64,000 bases of DNA from JAABQG01 sp963726365 (GCA_963726365.1 CAVSCI010000023.1:62001-126000), one strand, 5' to 3'. Shown: positions 38,330-47,319, numbered from the stretch's first letter. The notes: generated by a model from the sequence alone, not told the origin. Made by a program: numbers and translations.

Positions 38330-39303
38330 ATGCACACCCGACGAACCGCCCTCACCGCCATCGGTGCCCTGTATGCAATGGCGACCGGCTCCCCCGCGTC
38401 GGCGCAGGCCGCTTTCCCGGACCGCCGGTCAAGATCATCGTCGCGCTACCGGCCGGTGGCAGCGTGGACATGATTGCCCGCATGCTGGGCAGAAACTCGC
38501 CGCCGCGATGGGCCAGCCCTTCGTGGTGGACAACCGCGCCGGCGGCTCAGGCCAGATCGGCATGCCGGCCGTGGCCAAGGCGCCGCCCGACGGCTACACG
38601 CTGACGGTGTCGCCCGCCTCGTTCCTGACCACCAACAAGAGCATCTTCAAGGCCCTGCCCTACGACCCCGAGACCGATTTCGCGCCCATCTCGAAGCTGG
38701 TCAACCAGCCCATGGTGCTGGTGGTGCGGGACCGGCAGAAGTTCCCCACCCTGGCCGCCTTCCTGAGCGCCGCCAAGGCGACCCCCGGCAAACTGACTTT
38801 CGCATCGTCCGGCGACGGCAGTCCGCAGCATCTGGCGGGCCTGATGTTCGAGACCCGCACCAAGACCGAGCTGCTGCACGTGCCCTACAAAGGCGGCGCC
38901 CTGGCGATCAACGACATCCTGGGCGGCAACGTGGACGCCATGTTTGCCGTGCTGCCCGAGGCCCTGCCGCACTCCGCTCGGGCAAGCTGCACGCGCTGGG
39001 CCTGATGAGCCCGCAGCGCTCGCCGGTGCTGGCAAACGTGCCGACCATGGCCGAAGCCGGCGTGGCCGATCTCACCTGTCGGCCTGGATCGGCCTGCTGG
39101 CCCCCGCCAAGACGCCGCGCCCCATCATCGACCAGCTCAACCGCGCGGTGCGCGCCGCGATGGACGCCGACTTCAAGGCCAAACTGGCCGAGAGCGGTAT
39201 TGAAGTCGCCCCCGGCACGCCCGAAGAGCTTCAGCGCACCATCAGCGCCGACATCAAGCTGCACGCCGAACTGGTCAAGGCCGCCGGCCTGACGCCCCAG
39301 TAG
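38330..39303 (+). pseudogene. tctC: Bug-family tripartite tricarboxylate transporter receptor, four frame breaks
   Basis: Periplasmic solute receptor of the Bug/TctC family, very abundant in Burkholderiales. A signal peptide (MHTRRTALTAIGALYAMATGSPASAQA) leads into FPD..PVKIIVALPAGGSVDMIARML, PFVVDNRAGGSGQIGMPAVAKAPPDGYTL, LLHVPYKGGALAINDILGGNVDAMF and ..ISADIKLHAELVKAAGLTPQ. Frames break near 38425, 38485, 38975 and 39078. One added base at each (for example CGCCGGTC to CGCCCGGTC) restores a normal 325-residue protein. No TctA or TctB genes are adjacent, typical for orphan Bug proteins. Sequencing error is likelier than decay. Confidence 0.82.
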
Positions 39304-39439
39304 GCTGAAAGCGGCAGCGCCCGGCCGCCACGAGCCGACGTAGCCGCGGGAAAGGTAAGCTGGGCGTCTGTACGAATCCGAGCTGCACCAGCCACCACGC
39401 CGCAAACCGCTTCTGAAAACGTAGCGCCTTGTGGTCCAT

Positions 39440-39775
39440 CCACGTGGGCCAAGGCCGTCAAGCTCTTCCGAAACGGGGCCAACCAGGCGGTGCGCATTCC
39501 CAAGGAGTTCGAATGGCCCAGCACCGACGCGCTCATTTTCCGGGAGGGCAATCGCCTCATCCTGGAGCAGGTACCCGAGTGGCCCGGGAAAGGCTCGGCG
39601 GCCGCGCTGTTGCTGGCCCCGGCCACGTGCCCACCTGGAGCAGGCCGGCACCCACCATCGGCGGGAAAGACACCCTCATCGCCGACCACGCGCTGGCACT
39701 GGACGCCACCCTGGTCACCGCAGACGAAGAATATCGGCGCGTGCCCGGACTCAAGGTAGAAAACTGGCTCGGCCC
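39440..39775 (+). pseudogene. vapBC toxin-antitoxin remnant with internal deletion
   Basis: The first part encodes an AbrB-type VapB antitoxin (KAVKLFRNGANQAVRIPKEFEW, then ALIFREGNRLILEQV) with no start codon close by. From 39657, in another frame, comes only the C-terminal third of a PIN-domain VapC (IGGKDTLIADHALALDATLVTADEEYRRVPGLKVENW). The toxin's N-terminus with the first catalytic Asp is gone, so the module is dead. The 136 bp before it hold no gene I can identify. Confidence 0.75.
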
Positions 39776-39807
39776 ATCGCCAACCGGTCCTCACCAGCTA
39801 TCAAATC
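39763..39807 (-). repeat. Dispersed repeat, copy 7 (after vapC remnant)
   Basis: On the minus strand: ATTTGATAGCTGGTGAGGAC, then CGGTTGGCGATGGGCCGAG, then a T-rich end. It overlaps the last codons of the vapC remnant and lies ahead of the rhodanese gene. Confidence 0.65.
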
Positions 39808-39835
39808 AGAATCAATTTATTCAACAAGGAGTGAC

Positions 39836-40192
39836 ATGGATTTCTCGACCGCTTTCAAACAATATTGGCCTTTTCTGGCGCTGGCGCTCTGGTTTGGCTA
39901 CAAATGGTGGAACTCCCGAAAAGTCGCCGCCCTGCTGCCGCAACTCAGACAACGCGGCGCCACGCTGGTTGACGTGCGAAGCGCCGCTGAATACGCCAGC
40001 GCCCACGCGCCCGGCACCGTCAATATCCCCCTGCCGGAATTGGGCAGCCGGCTGGCCGAAATCCCCAAATCGTCCCCCGTCGTCGTCGGCTGCGCCAGCG
40101 GATCGCGCAGCGGCATGGCCAAACTGCTGCTCAAGAAAAACGGGTATCCGGACGTTTACAACATCGGTGGCTGGCGAAGGTTTCTGCCCTGA
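39836..40192 (+). CDS. Membrane-anchored rhodanese-like protein
   Basis: The 118 residues have an N-terminal transmembrane helix (YWPFLALALWFGYKWW) and one rhodanese domain: LVDVRSAAEYASAHAPGTVNIPLPELGSRLAEI, and the active-site loop VGCASGSRSGMAKLLLK with a single Cys. Sulfur transfer in the periplasm or cytosol is possible; the acceptor is unknown. AAGGAG precedes the ATG. Confidence 0.88.
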   Translation: MDFSTAFKQYWPFLALALWFGYKWWNSRKVAALLPQLRQRGATLVDVRSAAEYASAHAPGTVNIPLPELGSRLAEIPKSSPVVVGCASGSRSGMAKLLLKKNGYPDVYNIGGWRRFLP

Positions 40193-40267
40193 AGGGGGGC
40201 ATCGGCATGACCGGATGCCCTATTCAGTCCACGCAAACGCCAGGGGCCGGCTGAAAGGGCTTGAGAG

Positions 40268-40330
40268 TGCCGTTTTCAGCATAAAAATAGCCCTAACCCA
40301 GCGTCGGGGCTATGAGTCGCTACTTAATTA
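40268..40330 (-). repeat. Dispersed repeat, copy 8
   Basis: On the minus strand: ATTAAGTAGCGACTCATAGC, then CCCGACGCTGGGTTAGGGC, then TATTTTTATGC. It has the same orientation as copy 9, about 200 bp away, and together they flank a possible small gene. Confidence 0.7.
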
Positions 40331-40333
40331 TAG

Positions 40334-40477
40334 TTATTTGGCGGCCCCGGACTCTGCTTGTGGGGTTGGTGGATTACCCAGGCCGGTGGAATCGACGGGG
40401 CTGGTCATCCGAGAACGCCAATGCTCCGCCAGATAGACGACCAGCGCCCAAACCAAGTGGCCCCAAACCTCCTGCAC
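40334..40477 (-). CDS. Possible small membrane protein between two repeat copies
   Basis: A 47-codon frame from GTG reads MQEVWGHLVWALVVYLAEHWRSR as its first half, a plausible single transmembrane helix followed by basic residues, then a Pro/Ser-rich tail ending in GAAK. The frame is open further upstream (WLFWLPILP..) but has no better start and no ribosome binding site. It may be a real small gene or a chance frame in the otherwise empty 367 bp between the rhodanese gene and serB. Confidence 0.27.
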   Translation of the reverse strand: MQEVWGHLVWALVVYLAEHWRSRMTSPVDSTGLGNPPTPQAESGAAK

Positions 40478-40495
40478 AGGTAGAATTGGCAGCCA

Positions 40496-40547
40496 AAACA
40501 GCCATACCCCAGCACCAATTGGTCATTTTCCGCTATCAAACTTGAAG
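40496..40547 (-). repeat. Dispersed repeat, copy 9 (before serB)
   Basis: On the minus strand: AGTTTGATAGCGGAAAATGA, then CCAATTGGTGCTGGGGTATG, then GCTGTTTTGGC. It ends 12 bp before the serB start and so lies in the serB promoter region. Confidence 0.65.
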
Positions 40548-40559
40548 TCACTACCCGCC

Positions 40560-41273
40560 ATGCCCACCACCGAATTCGCCCCCGGCCTCGTGATCCAGGG
40601 CTTCACGCCCCCGCTGCGGCTGCGCGACTTCAAGCTCATCGCCTTCGACATGGATTCCACGCTGATCAACATCGAGTGCGTGGACGAGATTGCCGACGCG
40701 GCCGGGCGCAAGGCCGAGGTGGCGGCCATCACCGAGGCCGCCATGCGCGGCGAGATCACCGACTACAAGGAGAGCCTGCGCCGACGCGTGGCGCTGCTCA
40801 AGGGCGTGACCGAGGCGCACCTGGCGCACGTGTACCGCTCGCGCCTGCAGCTCAACCCCGGCGCGGCCGAGCTGGTGCTGGCCTGCAAGGCGGCCGGGCT
40901 GAAGGTGCTGCTCGTCAGTGGCGGCTTCACCTATTTTGCCGAGCGCCTGCGCGAGCGGCTGGCGCTGGATTTCGCGCGCAGCAACCGGCTGGAGATTGTG
41001 GACGGCAAGCTCACCGGCCGCATGCTCGACCAGAGCTGGGGCGACATCTGCGACGGCGCCATGAAGCGCGAGACCCTGCTGCGCACCTGCAGCCTGATCG
41101 GCTGCGACCCCGCGCAGGCCATTGCCATGGGCGACGGCGCCAACGACCTGGAGATGATGGGCGTGGCCGGGCTGTCGGTGGCCTACCGCGCAAAGCCCAA
41201 GGTGCGCGCCCAGGCCAAGGTGGCCATCGACATGGGCGGGCTGGACCGGCTGCTCGAGGTCTGCCGGGCATGA
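40560..41273 (+). CDS. serB: Phosphoserine phosphatase
   Basis: SerB is a HAD phosphatase completing serine synthesis. The 237 residues carry the DxDST motif in IAFDMDSTLINIECVDEIAD, the second motif Ser in VLLVSGGFTYFAERL, and the metal-binding GDGANDLEMMGVAGLSVAYRAKP. It has no N-terminal ACT domain. The ATG at 40560 is used; a TTG at 40542 is a less likely start. It is convergent with the TrpB2 gene across a shared terminator. Confidence 0.93.
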   Translation: MPTTEFAPGLVIQGFTPPLRLRDFKLIAFDMDSTLINIECVDEIADAAGRKAEVAAITEAAMRGEITDYKESLRRRVALLKGVTEAHLAHVYRSRLQLNPGAAELVLACKAAGLKVLLVSGGFTYFAERLRERLALDFARSNRLEIVDGKLTGRMLDQSWGDICDGAMKRETLLRTCSLIGCDPAQAIAMGDGANDLEMMGVAGLSVAYRAKPKVRAQAKVAIDMGGLDRLLEVCRA

Positions 41274-41277
41274 AAAA

Positions 41278-41304
41278 AACGCCGCGAATCCGCGGCGTTT
41301 TTGT
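41278..41304. terminator. Bidirectional terminator between serB and TrpB2 gene
   Basis: AACGCCGCG pairs with CGCGGCGTT around AATC. It has A-run and T-run on either side, so it works for both converging genes. Confidence 0.92.
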
Positions 41305-41320
41305 TTGAGGCGCTTCCCGC

Positions 41321-42691
41321 TCAGGCAGGTTCGGGCACGCTGGGCAGGCCCGACAGGGCCATCGCCAGTTCGGCTTCATCGTACTGCTCGTCCTTGAGCT
41401 CGCCGGCAAAGTACTTCTGGTAGGCCGTCATGTCGAAATGGCCGTGGCCGCAGAGGTTGAACAGGATGGTCTCGCTCTTGCCTTCGCGCTTGCAGCGCAG
41501 GGCTTCCTCGATGGCGCCCTTGACCGCGTGGTTGGCCTCGGGCGCGGGCACGATGCCCTCGGCGCGGGCAAACAGCACGCCGGCCTCAAAGCACTGGCCC
41601 TGGGTGTAGGCCGTGGCTTCCAGCAGGCCGAGTTCCTTGATGTGCGAAACCAGCGGCGCCATGCCGTGGTAGCGCAGGCCGCCCGCATGGAAGCCGGGCG
41701 GCGTGAAGGTGCTGCCCAGCGTGTGCATCTTGGTCAGCGGCGTCATGTGGCCGGTGTCGCCGAAGTCGTAGGCGTATTTGCCGCGCGTGAGCGACGGGCA
41801 GGCCGCCGGCTCCACCGCCACGATGCGCGGCTTCGCACCGCCGCGCAGGCCGTGGCCGATGAAGGGGAAGGCGATGCCGGCAAAGTTGGAGCCGCCGCCG
41901 GTGCAGCCCACCACCACATCGGGCCACACATCCGCCATCTGCATCTGCTCCATGGCTTCCAGGCCGATGATGGTCTGGTGCAGCAGCACGTGGTTCAGCA
42001 CCGAGCCCAGCGCGTACTTGGTGTCGTCGCGCTGCACGGCCAGCTCCACGGCTTCGGAGATGGCAATGCCCAGGCTGCCCGGGTGGTCCGGCCGCTGGGC
42101 CAGCACGCTGCGGCCGTACACGGTCTCGGTGGAAGGCGAAGGCAGGCAGCGCGCGCCGTAGGTTTCCATGACGGCGCGGCGGTAGGGCTTCTGGTCGTAG
42201 GACACGCGCACCTGGAAAATCAGCACCTCGAGCCCGAAGATGTTGCCGGCGAAGGCCAGCGAGGTGCCCCACTGCCCGGCGCCGGTCTCGGTGGTCAGGC
42301 GCTTCACGCCGGCCTGCGCGTTGTAGAACGCCTGTGGCACGGCGGTGTTGGGTTTGTGGCTGCCGGCGGGGCTGACGCCTTCGTACTTGTAGAAGATCTT
42401 GGCCGGCGTGCCCAGGGCCTTTTCCAGGCGGTGGGCACGGTACAGCGGCGCCGGGCGCCAAAGCTGGTAGATCTCGCGCACGGGCTCGGGGATTTCGATC
42501 TCGCGCTCGGTGCTGACCTCTTGCATGATCAGTTCCATCGGGAACAGCGGCGCCAGATCGGCCGGGCCCACCGGCTGCATGGTGCCGGGGTGCAGCACCG
42601 GCGGCAGGGCCTTGGGCAGGTCGGCCTGGATGTTGTACCAGAACTTGGGCATCTGGCTTTCGTTCAGCAGGTATTTGGTCTGCATGCTCAT
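41321..42691 (-). CDS. TrpB2-type tryptophan synthase beta-like enzyme
   Basis: A PLP enzyme of 456 residues. It has the TrpB2 features: a long N-terminal extension (KFWYNIQADLP..), WRPAPLYRAHRLEKALG, the PLP-Lys in YEGVSPAGSHKPNTAVPQAF, TTETGAGQWGTSLAFAG, the phosphate loop GCTGGGSNFAGIAFPFIG and the C-terminal LCGHGHFDMTAYQKY. TrpB2 usually acts without TrpA, salvaging indole with serine, or with phosphoserine in some archaeal members. There is no trpA here. I chose the ATG at 42691, spaced 8 bases from GGAG; a GTG at 42697 is too close. Confidence 0.9.
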   Translation of the reverse strand: MSMQTKYLLNESQMPKFWYNIQADLPKALPPVLHPGTMQPVGPADLAPLFPMELIMQEVSTEREIEIPEPVREIYQLWRPAPLYRAHRLEKALGTPAKIFYKYEGVSPAGSHKPNTAVPQAFYNAQAGVKRLTTETGAGQWGTSLAFAGNIFGLEVLIFQVRVSYDQKPYRRAVMETYGARCLPSPSTETVYGRSVLAQRPDHPGSLGIAISEAVELAVQRDDTKYALGSVLNHVLLHQTIIGLEAMEQMQMADVWPDVVVGCTGGGSNFAGIAFPFIGHGLRGGAKPRIVAVEPAACPSLTRGKYAYDFGDTGHMTPLTKMHTLGSTFTPPGFHAGGLRYHGMAPLVSHIKELGLLEATAYTQGQCFEAGVLFARAEGIVPAPEANHAVKGAIEEALRCKREGKSETILFNLCGHGHFDMTAYQKYFAGELKDEQYDEAELAMALSGLPSVPEPA

Positions 42692-42879
42692 GGACACATC
42701 TCCTCAGTGGTTTGTGATGACGGCATTGACCCGGCCGGCCCTGCCGCCCGAACAGTATGCACCCGAAACAGGCCGCCAAGCGCGGGGTTGGGGCGGGGGA
42801 ATTCCCTCACCGCGATCCCAACGGCAAAACCCTCGCCACCACGAAAAGCGCTGAAGCGCAGGCCATCAGTTGATATTCT

Positions 42880-42930
42880 TTTGATAGCTGCATACGACCC
42901 GGTGATGCTGGGGAATTGAACTTTTTGTTC
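42880..42930 (+). repeat. Dispersed repeat, copy 10 (nsrR end)
   Basis: TTTTGATAGCTGCATACGAC, then CCGGTGATGCTGGGGAATTG, then AACTTTTTG. It lies at the end of nsrR; its edge includes the nsrR stop. The rest of the 237 bp gap before the TrpB2 gene shows nothing I can identify. Confidence 0.72.
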
Positions 42931-43435
42931 AAACATCGGGCGGTGGAAGGTCGCCGGCATCCGCCGCCGCGGGCAAGCCCGGGACCGCCAGCGCCCGAAA
43001 GGCCACGGGCAACTCGGCCGCGCCCGGACGCGGCGTCAGCAGGTCGGCCAGGGTCACGCCGTCCAGCACACGCAGGTAGGCCTGCAACGCCGCATTCAGC
43101 ACGCCTTTCAGGCCGCAATGCGAACTGAGGCGGCACTGGTTGGTGCCAGGGTCGAAACACTCCACCATGGTGAAATCGCTTTCGGTCAGCCGGACCACGT
43201 CGCCCAGCACGATCTCGCTGGCGGGCTTGAGCAGGCGCAAGCCGCCACCCCGGCCCCGGGTGGTCGCCAGCAGCCCCTGGCCCGCCAGATCCATCACGAT
43301 CTTGGTCAGATGGCTGCGCGAGATGGCGTGGGCCTGGGCAATCTCGCTGATCGTGACGGGCGTCGCCCTTCCCTCGCTGGCGGCGCAGTACATCAGGACG
43401 CGCAGGGTGTAGTCAGTCCAGTTCGTCAGGCGCAT
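42929..43435 (-). CDS. nsrR: Rrf2-family nitric-oxide-sensing repressor NsrR
   Basis: NsrR holds a Fe-S cluster destroyed by NO, releasing genes for NO defence. The 168 residues have the Rrf2 winged helix (MRLTNWTDYTLRVLMYCA, SEIAQAHAISRSHLTKIV, RGRGGGLRLLKP) and three cluster Cys in VECFDPGTNQCRLSSHCGLKG. A Pro/Ala-rich C-terminal tail follows. It is divergent from ric, whose product repairs Fe-S clusters; the shared promoter holds palindromes. Confidence 0.93.
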   Translation of the reverse strand: MRLTNWTDYTLRVLMYCAASEGRATPVTISEIAQAHAISRSHLTKIVMDLAGQGLLATTRGRGGGLRLLKPASEIVLGDVVRLTESDFTMVECFDPGTNQCRLSSHCGLKGVLNAALQAYLRVLDGVTLADLLTPRPGAAELPVAFRALAVPGLPAAADAGDLPPPDV

Positions 43436-43493
43436 CGGGCGTTCCGGTTGAAGCCCGGCGGTGGCTGCGATAGCCCGCCGGACCGCAGGGTTA

Positions 43494-43548
43494 AAGATTC
43501 ACATGAATTGTATTTTATTGAATAATACATTCACTCAACATGAATCTT
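43494..43548. promoter_or_regulatory. Nested palindromes in the nsrR-ric promoter (likely NsrR operator)
   Basis: AAGATTCA (43494-43501) is mirrored by TGAATCTT (43541-43548). Within it TGTATT (43509-43514) is mirrored by AATACA (43524-43529) around 9 bases. AAGAT-xCAT-type half sites are the known NsrR motif in enterobacteria. The inner AT-rich arm may include the -10 region of either gene. Confidence 0.6.
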
Positions 43549-43561
43549 AAAAGGAAATCCC

Positions 43562-44306
43562 ATGAACGCTCGCGTCGATATCCCTGAAACCAGCCTCGCG
43601 GCCGACCTGTCAGACCAAGCCATCGGCCAGATTGCCGTCGAGACTACCGGGCGCCACCGCCGTGTTCCGGCGCCTGAAGCTCGATTTCTGCTGCGGCGGC
43701 CAGATCAGCCTGCGCCAGGCGACGCTGGACAAGGGGCTGGACCTGGACGACGTTGTGGGCCAGCTGGCGGCCCTGAAGCGCAGCGACGCATTGCCCGCGA
43801 CGGTGACGGCCAGCGCGCTGATCGACCACATCCTTGAGCGTTACCACGCCGTGCACCGCGAGCAGTTGCCGGAACTCATCCGCATGGCGCGCCGGGTCGA
43901 AGCGGTGCACCGGGGCCACGCGGACCTGCCGGTCGGCCTGGCCGACGTGCTGGAACAGGCGCAGGAAGAACTGCTCGACCACATGCAAAAGGAAGAAGAG
44001 ATCATCTTCCCGAATCTGAAGGCGGGTGGCACGGCGATGGTGGCCTACCCCATCGGCATCATGCGCCAGGAACACACCAGCCACGGCGCCATGCTGGAGC
44101 ACCTGATGGCGTTGACCCACGATGCCGTGCCGCCCGAGGGCGCGTGCAACACCTGGCGCGCACTCTACGCCGGGGTTGCCCAACTGGGCGACGACCTGAT
44201 CAACCACATCCACCTGGAGAACAATGTGCTGTTTCCCCAGTTCGAGCCGAAGGCATTCACAGCCGGCGGCTGCGGGTCGGCTGGGGGCTGTGGCTGCGCG
44301 GGCTGA
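43562..44306 (+). pseudogene. ric: Iron-sulfur cluster repair di-iron protein Ric (YtfE/ScdA/DnrN), one frame break
   Basis: Ric is a hemerythrin-like di-iron protein that repairs Fe-S clusters after NO damage. The N-terminal DUF542 part gives IGQIAVE, then after the break PGATAVFRRLKLDFCCGGQISLRQA with its Cys pair. The di-iron ligands lie in HILERYHAVHREQLPELI, EELLDHMQKEEEIIFPNL, MRQEHTSHGAMLEHL and LINHIHLENNVLFP. The break near 43645 is removed by dropping one A (GAGACTACCGG to GAGCTACCGG), giving 247 residues. The C-terminal GGCGSAGGCGCAG tail with three Cys is unusual. AAAAGGA precedes the ATG. Confidence 0.9.
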
Positions 44307-44330
44307 GCCTGTCCGTCGAGCGACCAGAAA

Positions 44331-44356
44331 AAAAGCCGCCTGATGGGGCGGCTTTT
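44331..44356. terminator. Bidirectional terminator between ric and nitronate monooxygenase gene
   Basis: AAAAGCCGCC pairs with GGCGGCTTTT around TGATGG, with extra A upstream, serving the converging genes. Confidence 0.9.
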
Positions 44357-44373
44357 CAGCGTGGGTGAAAGGT

Positions 44374-45350
44374 TCAGGCCGGCAGCGCCAGCAGCCGTTC
44401 GCGCGCCTCGCCGGTACTCACGCTTGAGGCGTGCCACGAAGTCGGCCGTGCTGACCACCTCGGTGATCGCGCCGATGCCCTGACCGCAGCCCCAGATATC
44501 CTTCCAGGCCTTGGCCGCATTGGCGCCCTCGCCGGTCGAGAAATTCATCTTGCTCGGGTCGCTGACCGGCAGATGGTCCGGGTCCATGCCGGCGTTGCGG
44601 ATGCTGCCCTTGAGGTAGTTGCCGTGGATGCCCGTGTAGAAGTTGCTGTAGACGATGTCGTCGGAGTTGGACTTCGGTGATCATCTCCTTGTAGCCGTCC
44701 ACCGCGCGCGCCTCTTCGGTGGCAATGAAGGCCGAGCCGATGTAGGCAAAGTCCGCGCCCATCGCCTGCGCGGCCAGAATCGCGCCGCCGCTGGCAATGG
44801 AGCCCGACAATGCCAGCGGGCCGTCGAACCACTGGCGGATCTCCTGCACCATCGCAAACGGGCTTTTCACGCTGGCATGGCCACCGGCGCCGGCGGCGAC
44901 CACGATCAGGCCGTCCGCACCCTTCTCGATCGCCTTGTGGGCAAACACGTTGCTGATGACATCGTGCAGCACCACGCCACCCCAGGCATGCACGGCCTGG
45001 TTCACGTCCTCGCGCGCACCGAGGCTGGTGATGATGATCGGCACCTTGTACTTGGCACAGACCTGCATGTCATGCTCGAGGCGGTCGTTGCTCTTGTGCA
45101 CGATCTGGTTGATCGCGAATGGCGCCGCCGGGCTTTCCGGGTGCGCGGCGTCATGCGCCGCCAGCGCTTCGGTGATCTCGGCCAGCCACTCATCGAGCTG
45201 GGCGGCAGGCCGGGCGTTGAGCGCTGGCATGGAGCCAACGACGCCGGCCTTGCACTGCTCAATGACCATCTTGGGGTTGCTGATGATGAACAGCGGCGAG
45301 CCGATGACGGGGAAAGGCAGGCGGTCGAGCGGGGCGGGAAGTCTGGACAT
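44374..45350 (-). pseudogene. Nitronate monooxygenase (2-nitropropane dioxygenase), two frame breaks
   Basis: FMN enzymes of this family oxidise alkyl nitronates. The N-terminal 220 residues read cleanly (LPFPVIGSPLFIISNPKMVIEQCKAGVVGSMPALN, INQIVHKSNDRL, IIITSLGARED, GLIVVAAGAGGHA, GGAILAAQAMGADFAYIGSAFIAT). After a break near 44675 the frame resumes as GNYLKGSIRNAGMDPDHLP and GCGQGIGAITEVVSTADFVARLKREY. A second break near 44415 precedes the end REARERLLALPA. Dropping one base at each gives a 324-residue protein. Probably sequencing errors. Confidence 0.85.
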
Positions 45351-45380
45351 GGATTTACGGCCAAAAATGGAAAATCAATA

Positions 45381-45440
45381 GGAAAAACGACTCAACCCCA
45401 GCATCGGTCGGTCAAACTTTGCTATCTATTGAGTAGCAAA
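45381..45440 (-). repeat. Dispersed repeat, copy 11
   Basis: On the minus strand: TTTGCTACTCAATAGATAGC, then AAAGTTTGACCGACCGATGC, then TGGGGTTGAGTCGTTTTTCC. It fills the 100 bp between the acyl-CoA dehydrogenase and nitronate monooxygenase genes. Upstream of ATAGC it has an extra GCTA, giving a small internal mirror like copy 13. Confidence 0.75.
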
Positions 45441-45450
45441 TGCAGCCGGA

Positions 45451-47243
45451 CTAGAACGCTTCGAGGGCCAGCGCCGTGACCGAATCAGCGCCGTCCACGA
45501 TGCTGTCGCGCAATCCCGGCACGCGAGTCAGGATGTGGTCGGCATAGAACCGCGCCGTGATGATCTTGGCGCGCATGAATGCCACGTCATTGCCTTCGGC
45601 GATCTGCTCCTGGGCCACCAGCAGTGCGCGTGCCATCTGCCAGCCCGCCATCAGATTGCCAGCCAGCATGAGATAGGGCACGCTGCCTGCAAACACGGCG
45701 TTGGGACTGGCCTTGGTGTTGCCGGCCACGAAGTCCACGACGTCAATGAAGGCCAGGCGTGCGGCCTTGAGGCTGCGCGCCACAGCTTCGGCGTCGGCGC
45801 TTCCATTGCTGATGAGCTGCGCCTCGGTGGTCTCGATCTGGGCAGCAATGGCCTTGGCCGTCTGGCCGCCATCGCGCGAGGTCTTGCGCCCGATCAGGTC
45901 ATTGGCCTGGATCGCGGTGGTGCCTTCATAGATCGTCAGAATCTTGGCATCCCGGTAGTACTGGGCCACACCGGTTTCCTCGATGAAGCCCATGCCGCCA
46001 TGCACCTGGACGGCGAGCGAAGTCACTTCCAGGCTCATCTCGGTGCTGTAGCCCTTGATGAGCGGCACCATGAATTCGTAAAAGGCCTGATTGGGCTTGC
46101 GAACCGCAGCGTCGGGGTGGTGGTGCGCGGCGTCGTAGGCGGCCGCGGCGACACTGGCGAGCGCGCGGCAGCCCTGCACGGTGGCGCGCATGGTCATGAG
46201 CATGCGACGCACATCAGGGTGATGAATGATGGACGCACCCGCGGCCACGGAGCCATCGACCGGGCGGCTCTGCACGCGCTCCCTGGCAAACATCGCCGCC
46301 TTCTGGTAGGCCCGCTCGGCAATCGCAATGCCCTGCACGCCCACGCCATAGCGGGCGGCATTCATCATGATGAACATGTATTCCAGGCCACGGTTTTCCT
46401 GACCCACGATATAGCCCACCGCACCGCCGTGGTCCCCGAATTGCAGCACCGCCGTGGGGCTGGCCTTGATGCCCATCTTGTGTTCGATGCTCACGCAGTG
46501 CACGTCGTTGCGCGCACCCGGAGTGCCATCCGGATTGACCATGAACTTCGGCACGACGAACAGGGAAATGCCTTTCACGCCTTCGGGCGCGCCGACGACG
46601 CGGGCCAGCACCAGATGGACGATGTTCTCGGCCATGTCGTGCTCGCCCCAGGTGATGAAAATCTTGGTGCCGAAACAGCTTGAAGGTGCCATCGGGCTGC
46701 GGCTCGGCACGGGTGCGCACCGCCGCCAGGTCACTGCCGGCCTGCGGCTCGGTCAGGTTCATGGTGCCGGTCCATTGGCCGGAAACCAGCTTTCTCCAGG
46801 TAGGTGGCCTTGAGCTCGTCGCTGCCGGCGGTCAGCAAGGCCTCGATCGCCCCATCCGTCAGCAGGGGGCACAAGGCGAAGCTCATGTTGGCAGAGTTCT
46901 GGATTTCACCACAGGCTGCCCCAATGGTTTTTGGCAGGCCCTGGCCACCAAAGTCCACGGGGTGCTGAAGGCCCTGCCAGCCACCTTCCGAGAACTGCTT
47001 GAAGGCCTCCTTGAAGCCCGGTGTGGCCGTGACAACGCCGTCATGCCAGCTTGACGGGTTCTTGTCGCCTTCCCAGTTCAAAGGCGCAATCACGCCTTCG
47101 TTGAATTTGGCGCATTCCTCCAGCACGGCCTGTGCCGTTTCCAGTCCGGCGTCTTCAAACCCAGGGATCTGTGCGACCTGGTCGATGCGCGCCAAATGTC
47201 CGATGTTGAACAACATGTCCTTGACGGGGGCGATGTAACTCAT
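45451..47243 (-). pseudogene. Acyl-CoA dehydrogenase with extended C-terminal domain, two frame breaks
   Basis: FAD enzyme for fatty-acyl-CoA oxidation, passing electrons to ETF, encoded next door. After MSYIAPVKDMLFNIGHLARID come the N-terminal domain, MNLTEPQAGSDLAAVRTRAEP, FGTKIFITWGEHDMAENIVHLVLARV, the middle domain (KMGIKASPTAVLQF), and YSTEMSLEVTSLAVQVHGGMGFIEETGVAQYYRDAKILTIYEGTTAIQANDLIGRK. Breaks near 46790 (GAGAAAGC, one A too many) and 46677 (CTGTTTCGG, one T too many) are single-base insertions. Corrected length 596 residues, as in the DmdC-like branch; the substrate is not predictable. Confidence 0.88.
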
Positions 47244-47273
47244 GCTTGTCTCCTGGGAACAATGAATCCGGAT

Positions 47274-47306
47274 GCAAAAAAAGGCATCGCGAACGATGCC
47301 CTTTTC
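47274..47306 (-). terminator. Terminator of the etfBA transcript
   Basis: On the minus strand GGCATCG pairs with CGATGCC around TTCG, then seven T follow. It lies past the etfA stop, so the acyl-CoA dehydrogenase gene probably has its own promoter. The other strand has four T and could terminate weakly. Confidence 0.88.
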
Positions 47307-47319
47307 GATGCGCTGTCAA

